Shown here piece after piece: positions 1-6,787 of a stretch of DNA of 9,702 bases. Numbering within the stretch: position 1 is the first letter of the stretch; every line of letters begins with the position of its first letter. The stretch comes from Candidatus Thorarchaeota archaeon (GTDB lineage: Archaea > Asgardarchaeota > Thorarchaeia > Thorarchaeales > Thorarchaeaceae). Location: NCBI GenBank assembly GCA_013138615.1, contig WTCK01000218.1, forward strand, positions 1 through 9,702, read 5' to 3'. The notes beneath the pieces are model-generated. The model had not been told where the DNA came from and searched no databases. It worked only from the letters and a program-made list of their open reading frames with translations. Both the position numbers and the translations under genes were made by a program.

Positions 1-3
1 AGG

Positions 4-1905
4 TTGGCGACTGGTGGCTACACGGGACGCATTCTCAGAGTCCAGCTTGATGAAGGCGATTTCAAGGTTGATAAGTTACCCCAAGAGTGGATACGGGATT
101 ACATAGGTGGCGACGGCTTCGCAGCGAAACTGCTGTTCGAAGAAGTACCCGCTGGATGTGACCCACTTAGTAGTCACAACAAGCTAATCATGAGCACCGG
201 TCCAATAACAGGAACTCTTTGGCCAATGAGTGGACGCACAGTGTTTGTGTCAAAGGCTGCCCAAACAGGAATCTGGGGGGAAAGTCACGTAGGTGGCTTC
301 ATTGGGCCCGAACTGAAGTATGCCGGATACGATATGCTGGTCATTGAAGGTCAGTCTGACAAACCTGTCTACATTCTAATCGAGGATTCGAACCTGCAGA
401 TTCTTGACGCAAGCAAGTTCTGGGGGATGAAGACCGACGAGGTTACAGCTGCCATCAAGCGGGAACATTCCGACCCTGACATCCAGATAGCTGCCGTGGG
501 TCCAGCTGGTGAAAGGAAAGTTCGGTTCTCAGCTCTCATCATAAACAACGCTCGAGCTGCTGGACGGACTGGCATGGGAGCCGTCCTCGGTGCGAAAAAC
601 GTGAAAGCTATCGCAATACGAGGTCGCGGAGCTGTTGAAGTAAGCGACCATGAAGCGTTTACTGAGCTCGCAAAAGCAGCGCACGGGAGGGTTCGAACGA
701 ATCCACAGGCTCAGGAGATGGGCAAATGGGGGACTTGGATTCTTACTGCTGTAAAACAGGAGATTGGCGAGCTTCCAACCTACAATCATCGCACCGGCGT
801 ATTCCCCGGCTGGGAGAAACTGAGCGGAGACTACATACGTCCAAGGTACACGGTTTCCGATAGGGCCTGCTTCGGTTGCAGTCTTGGCTGCAAGAAGATG
901 AACTACGTTCGTGACGGTCCATTTGCGGGTACACTTGCGGAAGGACCTGAGTATGAAGGGTTGATGGCTTTTGGCAGCAGTCTTGGTATCGCAGATTACC
1001 CCACCACACTGAAAGCAAATGATATCTGCAATAAGTATGGAATGGATACTATCTCTGCTGGAGCGACAATTGGTTTTGCGTTCGAGGCATTTGAGAACGG
1101 CTTAATCACCACGAAAGATACTGGTGGACTTCAACTGGAATGGGGTGACTGCCAGACCGTTATCCAACTGCTGGAGATGATGGGCAAGCGAGAAGGCTTT
1201 GGCGACATCCTAGCTGAGGGAAGTCGGGCCGCTGCAGAGCGGTTGGGGCGAGGGACTGAGCAGTATGCGATCCATGTCAAGGGTCTTGAGGTTTCCGGAC
1301 AGGACGGGCGTACACATCGCAGCATTGCCCTAGGACATGCAACAGGAGCTCGAGGGGCGGATCATCTCCGGAGCCTAGTAGTCGTTGACCAGCTTGGTTA
1401 CGAAAACGTGGCTAGAGAGAGATGGGGCGCTGACAAGCTACCCGAGATTATCGACCCGTATACTGAGAAGTACAAAGCAACAGCAGTAGTTGAGAGCGAA
1501 AACGCGTGCTGCATTCGAGATACTCTCATTGTCTGTTGGTATTCCGTATCGTGGCCGCCCATCTTCTGGATGCAAGATTTCGCGGACATGCTGCCTCTAG
1601 CTACGGGTGAGAAATCGTTTGGCAATGTCAAGAACCTTACAAAGATCGCGGAAAGGCAGGTAACGCTCAAGCGACTCTTTAATGCACGGGAGGGAATCAC
1701 CAGAGCTGATGATAAACTTCCAAAGCGGTTCACCCACGAACCAATGCCCGAGGGACCAGGTAAGGGTCAGACAGTGGATCTTGAGCCGATGTTGGACGAT
1801 TATTATCGACTCAGAGGTTGGGACTTGGAAACTGGGCTACCTACTGAGAAGAAAATACAATCATTGTCCCTAGGATGGACAAAGAAATACACACCCAGTC
1901 AATAA
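4..1905 (+). CDS. Aldehyde:ferredoxin oxidoreductase family protein (tungsten/molybdenum-bispterin enzyme)
   Basis: The product (633 aa, normal family length) belongs to the family that oxidises aldehydes to carboxylic acids in the cytoplasm and passes electrons to ferredoxin. Seen: an N-terminal pterin-domain motif GGDGFAAKLL (about residues 35-44), GPITGTLWPMSGR (66-78), an AGRTGMGAVLGAKNVKAI block (186-203), and the 4Fe-4S ligand set C289-x2-C292-x3-C296 with a distant C511. The DGRTHR/GHATGARGADH region precedes the last cysteine, as in the family. The TTG at position 4 gives the usual N-terminus (GYTGRILRVQL begins at residue 5), but the frame is still open at the window edge, so a start further upstream is possible. 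No ferredoxin or partner subunit gene lies beside it here. The family has several paralogues (AOR, FOR, GOR, WOR4, WOR5) that differ in substrate; I cannot tell which this is. Family call is secure, substrate unknown. Confidence 0.95.
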   Translation: MATGGYTGRILRVQLDEGDFKVDKLPQEWIRDYIGGDGFAAKLLFEEVPAGCDPLSSHNKLIMSTGPITGTLWPMSGRTVFVSKAAQTGIWGESHVGGFIGPELKYAGYDMLVIEGQSDKPVYILIEDSNLQILDASKFWGMKTDEVTAAIKREHSDPDIQIAAVGPAGERKVRFSALIINNARAAGRTGMGAVLGAKNVKAIAIRGRGAVEVSDHEAFTELAKAAHGRVRTNPQAQEMGKWGTWILTAVKQEIGELPTYNHRTGVFPGWEKLSGDYIRPRYTVSDRACFGCSLGCKKMNYVRDGPFAGTLAEGPEYEGLMAFGSSLGIADYPTTLKANDICNKYGMDTISAGATIGFAFEAFENGLITTKDTGGLQLEWGDCQTVIQLLEMMGKREGFGDILAEGSRAAAERLGRGTEQYAIHVKGLEVSGQDGRTHRSIALGHATGARGADHLRSLVVVDQLGYENVARERWGADKLPEIIDPYTEKYKATAVVESENACCIRDTLIVCWYSVSWPPIFWMQDFADMLPLATGEKSFGNVKNLTKIAERQVTLKRLFNAREGITRADDKLPKRFTHEPMPEGPGKGQTVDLEPMLDDYYRLRGWDLETGLPTEKKIQSLSLGWTKKYTPSQ

Positions 1906-1949
1906 ACGTGTGATGTTGTCAATAAATGAGTCCTAGGAAGACAGGTGTA

Positions 1950-2162
1950 CTATTGTCGAGGAATCGACAGGTAAAGAATGTCATCATAACCCAAGATTCC
2001 GAATCCGCTTGGGTTCTCTAGATTGATATGATCATCGCGCACTTCCCTAACTCGTACATTCGGAATCTTCGCCAGAGTATCTTTCTGCATGTATCGCAGG
2101 TATACAGTAAAAGTCGCCCCGGTTCCCTTTAGTTCTTGGAATATGCTCTTCCAGTCAGTCAC
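1950..2162 (-). CDS. Small hypothetical protein (70 aa), possibly a small beta-barrel fold
   Basis: I do not recognise this protein. It starts with GTG; GGAGG lies 8 bases upstream on the same strand, which supports both the start and the reality of the gene. The sequence reads as a short N-terminal helix (DWKSIFQEL), a strand (TFTVYLRY), then alternating-hydrophobic stretches VRVREVRDDHINLEN and FGILGYDDILYLSIP. That pattern, a strand with 'DDxIxLxN' followed by a glycine turn and 'YDDILYLSI', is reminiscent of small SH3-like or Sm-like barrels, but the resemblance is by eye only. There is no signal peptide, membrane segment or cysteine pair. It converges with the oxidoreductase gene (44 bases between the stops). 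A weak TATA-like stretch (TAACTATTAA on the minus strand, 2208-2217) would give a leader of roughly 20-25 bases. Confidence 0.7.
   Translation of the reverse strand: MTDWKSIFQELKGTGATFTVYLRYMQKDTLAKIPNVRVREVRDDHINLENPSGFGILGYDDILYLSIPRQ
1954..1969. other. Short inverted repeat at the convergent gene ends (possible stem-loop)
   Basis: TGTCGA (1954-1959) and TCGACA (1964-1969) are perfect 6-base inverted arms around GGAA. In a plus-strand RNA the loop would be a GNRA-type tetraloop. The repeat covers the last codons of the minus-strand small gene and lies about 50 bases after the stop of the oxidoreductase gene, so it could affect the 3' ends of both converging transcripts. No U-tract follows it on either strand, so it is not a classical terminator. 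The arms also encode part of the LSIPRQ tail, and chance is a real alternative. Confidence 0.35.
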
Positions 2163-2478
2163 AGAGTGGTCCTCCAGTATCGTCTAGCCGAATCAATCTA
2201 CATGCGCTTAATAGTTATTCTCTAAGGGTAAGCAGCAGTTGCACCAACCTTGGGCAAAGCTGGACGGATGTTTATGAGTAGTTAATATAGTTCAGATTGG
2301 ATAGTATGATGTAGAGTTGACCAATGACAAGAACCACATCAATGAACTAACTCCACAGTCGCCGCCAGTTGGGTGGATACTCTAAACGCCTGTTGGAGAG
2401 GCCGTAAGACTTCAAAGGTCATGTACCTGCGATGCAGCCTCGATGAATCAGGAACCGAACACTGATCAGGAGGATGTC
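2163..2478. other. Intergenic stretch without a recognisable gene
   Basis: About 316 bases lie between the 5' end of the 70-aa gene and the 3' end of the DUF123 gene, both on the minus strand. Only frames of a few codons occur. No tRNA-like T-arm or C/D-box layout could be completed. An AT-rich patch (GTTAATATAG, 2281-2290) might serve as a TATA element for minus-strand transcription. Near the right end ATCAGGA occurs twice (2447-2453 and 2465-2471), the second copy overlapping the palindrome CTGATCAG (2462-2469). On the plus strand AGGAGG is followed at once by ATG-TCC-stop, so it marks no gene. This may be the upstream region of the small gene or a decayed gene. Confidence 0.5.
2171..2175 (-). 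promoter_or_regulatory. Shine-Dalgarno site fixing a GTG start
   Basis: GGAGG on the minus strand, 8 bases before the GTG of the 70-aa gene. It is the main evidence that this short frame is translated and that GTG, not a later ATG, is the start. Confidence 0.7.
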
Positions 2479-2958
2479 CTAGTTGGGTAGGTTTCGGACA
2501 ACGGTATTGTCCTTCTCCGTCATGACAGGGGTCAAACCCAAATTCGAGAGAATTTCTTGGATGCTTCTCTCGAGATTGTCAGACCCTGCGAATCGGAACA
2601 GATGCGTTCCACAACCTCTAGAGCAATCTGAGGCGCCAAAGCCCCTTGGTCCCGCTACGAATAATGGGGACTTCTTCATCTCTTCAGCTAAATCACATTC
2701 AGCTGTTTGGTCGGACTCAGCCCAAACTACACGAAGAGGAATCGCGTTTGTTTTCAGAAGATAGTCGATATGCCAGTGCACGGTCTTCTCATCCCCGAAG
2801 TGTCGACTGATTCGATTTTCCAAGTTGGTTGATCCCGCTCCCATTGCCGACCCTACATAAATCCAGATTCCCTTCCGAAACCCAATTTCTCCCAATGCAC
2901 CAATTGTAGACGTAAGGTTCTGTTCGATCTGGATTACTAATGCATACACGCCTTTCAT
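2479..2958 (-). CDS. DUF123 / GIY-YIG-like nuclease-family protein
   Basis: A 159-residue stand-alone protein of the DUF123 family, related in fold to GIY-YIG nucleases and in some organisms fused to endonuclease III. Seen: the N-terminal KGVYALVIQI strand (GVY at 3-5), YVGSAMG (Y34-V35-G36), LENRISRHF with R49, HWHIDYLL (61-68), a conserved EC pair (E87-C88), and GFGASDCSRGCGTHLF (106-121). The first two elements correspond to GIY and YIG; the later His/Cys-rich block is the DUF123 signature. The spacing C112-x3-C116-x2-H119 is slightly longer than the usual CxC form as I remember it. Residues after about 122 form a short extra tail. The ATG is preceded by GAGGT with a 6-base gap. Nuclease activity is inferred from the fold, and the cellular role is not established. 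It is divergent from the metallo-hydrolase gene. The family call is firm. Confidence 0.92.
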   Translation of the reverse strand: MKGVYALVIQIEQNLTSTIGALGEIGFRKGIWIYVGSAMGAGSTNLENRISRHFGDEKTVHWHIDYLLKTNAIPLRVVWAESDQTAECDLAEEMKKSPLFVAGPRGFGASDCSRGCGTHLFRFAGSDNLERSIQEILSNLGLTPVMTEKDNTVVRNLPN

Positions 2959-2964
2959 TCTTCA

Positions 2965-2969
2965 ACCTC
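2965..2969 (-). promoter_or_regulatory. Shine-Dalgarno site of the DUF123 gene
   Basis: GAGGT on the minus strand, 6 bases before the ATG at 2958. It agrees with the first-methionine start and the N-terminal KGVYAL motif. Confidence 0.65.
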
Positions 2970-3038
2970 ACAGATGAGAACTCTTTGTTCATGCGCTGGA
3001 GCAGTGGTTTGAGTTCTGCTGATAAGGCTCTCGTCGTC

Positions 3039-3050
3039 GATATTATCATA
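3039..3050 (+). promoter_or_regulatory. Candidate TATA element in the divergent spacer
   Basis: The 122-base spacer between the DUF123 and hydrolase genes contains one AT-rich island, GATATTATCATA. Transcription about 25 bases downstream on the plus strand would start near 3065-3070 and leave a leader of only 10-15 bases before the hydrolase ATG, which is common in archaea. The same island could serve the minus-strand gene with a leader of roughly 50-65 bases. Identified by eye only, with no clear purine-rich BRE next to it. Confidence 0.35.
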
Positions 3051-3080
3051 AGGATTAGATGAGGTTCTCCTAGATGGACG

Positions 3081-4028
3081 ATGAATGCGAAAGAAATCGT
3101 ATCCGGTATTTATGTAGTCAAAGGCAAGTTTGCCGATGAGTTTGGTTTCATCGCTAGCTACCTTGTGGTAGATGATGATGAGATTTTGGTCATAGACCCC
3201 GGAACAGCTGGAAACCCCGGAAAGGCCATTCTGAAGGCGATAAAGGACCTCGGCCTTAGTCATAGGAAGGATGTTGTGGGCATACTGTGCACACATGGAC
3301 ATCCGGATCACATTGGAGGTGCTGCCCGCCTGCAAAAAGCGACGGGCGCTCCTGTTATGATTCATAGGAACGATGCTGAGCTACTAAGGACGCCTCAGTT
3401 GTTTATCAAAGAGCGACTTAGGATGGACTTCGCAGGACGGGTGGCGATGAAGTTTGATAAGAGTCCTATGCGAGTCAATTTTCAGGGAATTGAACCAGAT
3501 CGTTTCATTGAGGATGGGGACACAATCCGGGTGGGGAGCACAGCTCTAACAGTCATCTTGACAGGTGGACATTGCTCTGGGCACTGTGTCTTTTTTGATG
3601 CCACGAGAAAAGCACTATTCTCCGGCGATGAAGTCAATAATTTTCCCAATGATCCTAGGAAATTCTACGTTGATCTAACCGGCAGCCTCTCAGCTAAGCT
3701 GGCTGCAATCGAACATCTTCGGACACTGGACATTGAATTTCTTCTCCCTGCTCATGATGTAGCTCATATACTGCGTGATGTTTCCCTTCAGTTCGAGGAA
3801 GCTAGTAATGGAGTTATCCAATTCCAGGACTTCTTGCTGGAACACATCTCCTTGAGAGGGGATGCAGATATCAATCAGTTGACATTCGACATGATACGAG
3901 CTCGGAGTATACCAGTTCCGCAGAGCAATCCTGCATTGCTGCCCACAACAATACAAGTTACACTGAAAGCTCTTGAGAAAGCTGGGCTTATTCACGGGAA
4001 CGACAACGGAGTCTGGCACCCTGCCTAG
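3081..4028 (+). CDS. Metallo-beta-lactamase-fold hydrolase with C-terminal winged-helix-like region
   Basis: A 315-aa metallo-hydrolase. Seen: the THGHPDH metal motif (H72, H74, D76, H77), GGHCSGH with H164, SGDE with D183, and LLPAHD with H225. This is a complete dinuclear metal site, as in the glyoxalase II/LACTB2-like branch. The last ~65 residues (from about LLEHISLRGD) look like a winged-helix domain: helices around an 'LTFDMIRAR' segment, then TTIQVTLKALEKAGLIHG and a short wing ending in GVWHPA. That architecture resembles LACTB2-type proteins, some of which act on nucleic acids, but many relatives hydrolyse small thioesters, lactones or similar; the substrate is not readable here. The start is well fixed: an in-frame TGA at 3060 has no other start codon after it, although the nearest GAGGT (3061-3065) is 15 bases away, so a nearly leaderless message is likely. 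The spacer to the next gene is 140 bases, so co-transcription is uncertain. Confidence 0.93.
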   Translation: MNAKEIVSGIYVVKGKFADEFGFIASYLVVDDDEILVIDPGTAGNPGKAILKAIKDLGLSHRKDVVGILCTHGHPDHIGGAARLQKATGAPVMIHRNDAELLRTPQLFIKERLRMDFAGRVAMKFDKSPMRVNFQGIEPDRFIEDGDTIRVGSTALTVILTGGHCSGHCVFFDATRKALFSGDEVNNFPNDPRKFYVDLTGSLSAKLAAIEHLRTLDIEFLLPAHDVAHILRDVSLQFEEASNGVIQFQDFLLEHISLRGDADINQLTFDMIRARSIPVPQSNPALLPTTIQVTLKALEKAGLIHGNDNGVWHPA

Positions 4029-4036
4029 TTTTCTTT
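4029..4036 (+). terminator. Candidate T-rich transcription stop
   Basis: TTTTCTTT follows the TAG of the metallo-hydrolase gene directly. Archaeal RNA polymerases often stop at such T-runs without a hairpin. With the 140-base gap it suggests that the hydrolase message may end before the next gene, but one short run is weak evidence. Confidence 0.3.
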
Positions 4037-4155
4037 GGTGTACAATCGAGCTAGATTCAAAAGATACGCCCACGAAAGTCTGTTACTAGAAACCAGAATA
4101 GCGTCGGAAGGCTCTGTTCATAGTTTCTGTCATCGGACGAGTCACAAAATCATTC

Positions 4156-4160
4156 AGGAG
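4156..4160 (+). promoter_or_regulatory. Shine-Dalgarno site choosing ATG 4169 over TTG 4166
   Basis: AGGAG lies 8 bases before ATG 4169 and 5 bases before the in-frame TTG 4166. The spacing and the codon both favour the ATG, so the protein should begin MSGPSRKK. Confidence 0.6.
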
Positions 4161-4168
4161 ACCTATTG

Positions 4169-6787
4169 ATGAGCGGACCATCCAGAAAAAAGGTGCAAGC
4201 TCCAAGCACCATTGAGGCAATCAGAATGGCTTCGGTTTCAGTACTTGGAGTTTCCACAAGTCGCGGTAATCCCCTTGGTAGTGCAATAGGCTCTGGCAGC
4301 ATGATGGAACAGAATTCCGAAGCGGTTGCAATGAATGTATCGTCTCTGATCTTCGCGATTAGGGATGCTCTAAGAAGAACAGAAGGTCTTGAGCTAATAT
4401 CATTGGAATGGAACCTCGATCGCGCTCAAGGTTCTGAAGTTCTGCCAGAACAGCTCTCCATAGCCGGTGCATCATCAAGCGAGGTCAGTTCTCATGTGTG
4501 TGTACTAAGCTGGGAAGAGGGCATTGTAGACCCGTTTAAAATTGACAATCATATGCAGAGATTATCAAAGAAGATTGCAGACGTGGAGGCTGCAGTTGTT
4601 AATAGTAACTTGGATTACGAAACCGATGGAATGACCATACTGCGCAAGTTCACGGACCGCCTGAACAGCGTTGTTTTTGTTGAGATGATGGACCGTCAGT
4701 TCAAGGGTTCGTGGGACTCGATTCAGCTAAAATCAGAAAACATTGACGAGGAATCTGTCATCAAGTTGCAGTACCGAGACGACTTTACTACGCTGCCTCC
4801 CGGGATGACAATTCTGGAACGCACCGACCTTAGATTTGGTTCTCCTCAACTGAGTGAGATAGACCATATTAACCACTTCAAACGAAGAATCCTAACGCCT
4901 TCAGCTATTGAAACGATTTCATCAAGCATTGCCAACACAGGCAGAGCGATTCTAGCCGAATTGAACGCATACGCCTACGGCATAGAAGAGGTAGATATCG
5001 TTCGCGCTTCGATTGCTGCTCTTGTTCGGTTTCTTGGGAGTGAGCACGTGGAAATACGCGAGCTCGATTCGCTCAAGAGGAAGACAAATGAGTTTGACTC
5101 GCTCCTAACTGAAACTGTTGATTCATTTGAAATGGTTGTTGAGAAGCACGTTGGTTCTGGACTCATACTATCGCTTTCAGAACACAAATCCACTCTCATC
5201 TCCGAGATAGAATCTGACAAGACGCGGTTTGATGGTTTCAAGATTGAACTCGCGAAAGATCTCGTGAATCATTTGATGGAATCCGTTAAGCGCGAGTTCC
5301 CCATTGACAATAAGCTGAGAGCATGGAAACTGAAGAGCACTATGAGGTATTTTGTCGCTTATGCCAAGAAAGTGTCTCAGTACTTCGTGCTAGATTTGCA
5401 GCAATACCTGATTGTGGGGGCAACCAGAAGAGCGATATTCGATACTATGCAATCTTTCCGGGACGCGCTGTCAAATCAGGAGATGGGACCCACTGAAACC
5501 ATGCAATTCTACAGGTTCTTCGATGATTTGTACAGTCAACTGAATGCGGTTATTGGCAAGAAGGCGTTCGAAGGTTCAAAGCAAGAGCATCCGGCCGAGT
5601 TGCTTAGCGTGATTGTCAGCGATATCCGAGAATCCTTTGAAAAGGTGGATGCATGGTCCTTGATAAGCTTCGAAGATGTGGCTCGGGTTGTCAGATTGGA
5701 AATCGAGAACAACCACTCAACTGGAGTCAGTGAGGACAGTTCCACACTCTCAGACACTGGCATAGCACTTCAGAACTTGCTCTCTGACTTCGAAACCCTT
5801 GTAGCAGATGTGGTGCCCGACGTGGCGGACCACCTCTTGAGCAAGGCATTAATTTCGGAAACTATTGATGCAGTCCAGAACGAAGGCGTTGACCTAGCGG
5901 AAGCGCTGTTATCGATAATAGACAAGCAGAGTGAAAAACCTGCGATGTGGAACGCCGAGGCGCGGCTTTGGGTTGAGGATTTTCGCGTACAAGGAACGGA
6001 TGATAAACTCTCCACTAACCTGATGCATTTCCTGCAGTTCATTCATGATAAGGCTGGACGCAGAGGAACTGCACGGTCAATAGTTGAGCGAATTGCCAGC
6101 GAAGCTAACGTGCGAGAACAGGAGTATCAGATTCTGATTCGGGAGTGGGAACAAGAATGTCACGTGATAGAAGCGGAGAATGAGAAGATAAGGGCACATA
6201 ACGAGAAGCGGGATGCTCTATTTCAACAGGCACAATCCCAATTCAATGAGGAAATGGCTCAGTATGAATCGATTCGAGAGAAACGAAGACTTGCTCAAGC
6301 TTCTCTTGATAGCACTGGTGTCATTATCCCTGACAAGCCTAACCCTCCACGGAGCATGGAGTTGCGTATTGCTGACATTGATGCTGAGTACTCACCCAAC
6401 CTCTCAGAAAATCCAATTCCACCCAAACCCGAGCTGTCACAAGAAACATCACTCTACGTCGAGTTGCGCGATACCATGACGCAGAACGTTTCAATGATGA
6501 ATGAGTATCAAGAGAAGATGGAAACCATTTTCCTTGAAAGGCTGAAGCAACTCCAATCCGATGGATTGACGGCCACCGAAACAATCTCTCTCAGCATTGG
6601 CGACGAGCTTCTTGAGTATCTGATGGTTTCGGTCATAAGAGGATTAAGTAGATTACTTCCGCGGCCAACAAGAGCATACCTCAGAAATCCCGATTCTCCT
6701 GACTTCATCTACGTTGTAACGTATGAACAAAGAGAAAGTGAACTTACAATCAGAATCGGCGAAAGCAAGATGGGAGGTGCAGTCTAA
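4169..6787 (+). CDS. Large helical coiled-coil protein of unknown family (872 aa)
   Basis: I do not recognise this protein. It appears cytoplasmic: no signal peptide and no convincing membrane helix. The N-terminus is basic (MSGPSRKK), followed by a Ser/Gly-rich, probably flexible stretch to about residue 50. A mixed segment follows, with strand-like pieces LELISLEWNL and SSHVCVLSW. Residues from about 240 to 640 are mostly predicted helix by eye. A highly charged helix at 645-715 (rich in E, Q, R and K, without proline) reads as a coiled coil. A proline-rich linker (718-755, including PNPPR and PIPPKP) and another helix come next. The tail is strand-like (FIYVVTYEQRE, LTIRIGE). No Walker, nuclease, protease or kinase motif was found. 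The start is ATG 4169, supported by AGGAG. The stop overlaps the next start in TAATG. A weak TATA-like TTCATAGTTT (4117-4126) could give it its own promoter. It probably acts with the next protein; function unknown. Confidence 0.9.
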   Translation: MSGPSRKKVQAPSTIEAIRMASVSVLGVSTSRGNPLGSAIGSGSMMEQNSEAVAMNVSSLIFAIRDALRRTEGLELISLEWNLDRAQGSEVLPEQLSIAGASSSEVSSHVCVLSWEEGIVDPFKIDNHMQRLSKKIADVEAAVVNSNLDYETDGMTILRKFTDRLNSVVFVEMMDRQFKGSWDSIQLKSENIDEESVIKLQYRDDFTTLPPGMTILERTDLRFGSPQLSEIDHINHFKRRILTPSAIETISSSIANTGRAILAELNAYAYGIEEVDIVRASIAALVRFLGSEHVEIRELDSLKRKTNEFDSLLTETVDSFEMVVEKHVGSGLILSLSEHKSTLISEIESDKTRFDGFKIELAKDLVNHLMESVKREFPIDNKLRAWKLKSTMRYFVAYAKKVSQYFVLDLQQYLIVGATRRAIFDTMQSFRDALSNQEMGPTETMQFYRFFDDLYSQLNAVIGKKAFEGSKQEHPAELLSVIVSDIRESFEKVDAWSLISFEDVARVVRLEIENNHSTGVSEDSSTLSDTGIALQNLLSDFETLVADVVPDVADHLLSKALISETIDAVQNEGVDLAEALLSIIDKQSEKPAMWNAEARLWVEDFRVQGTDDKLSTNLMHFLQFIHDKAGRRGTARSIVERIASEANVREQEYQILIREWEQECHVIEAENEKIRAHNEKRDALFQQAQSQFNEEMAQYESIREKRRLAQASLDSTGVIIPDKPNPPRSMELRIADIDAEYSPNLSENPIPPKPELSQETSLYVELRDTMTQNVSMMNEYQEKMETIFLERLKQLQSDGLTATETISLSIGDELLEYLMVSVIRGLSRLLPRPTRAYLRNPDSPDFIYVVTYEQRESELTIRIGESKMGGAV
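6773..6779 (+). promoter_or_regulatory. Near-ideal Shine-Dalgarno site inside the end of the upstream gene
   Basis: GGAGGTG lies 7 bases before ATG 6787 and is read as part of the codons for the last residues (MGGAV) of the 872-aa protein. Combined with the TAATG stop/start overlap it indicates coupled but strong translation of the second gene. Confidence 0.75.

Noticed and set aside
2361..2460. Possible tRNA or C/D-box RNA in the intergenic stretch (GATGAAT and CTGAT pieces).
   Set aside because: No T-arm GTTC-type loop with a matching stem on either strand. The C-like and D-like boxes are only about 14 bases apart and the C box does not match RUGAUGA.
2955..3365. 136-residue open frame on the minus strand over the divergent spacer and the start of the hydrolase gene.
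   Set aside because: It lies opposite a clear metallo-hydrolase coding region, shows no family pattern and has shadow-type composition.
3690..4073. 127-residue open frame on the minus strand opposite the hydrolase 3' half.
   Set aside because: Antisense shadow of a well-supported gene, with no ribosome site noted and no recognisable motif.
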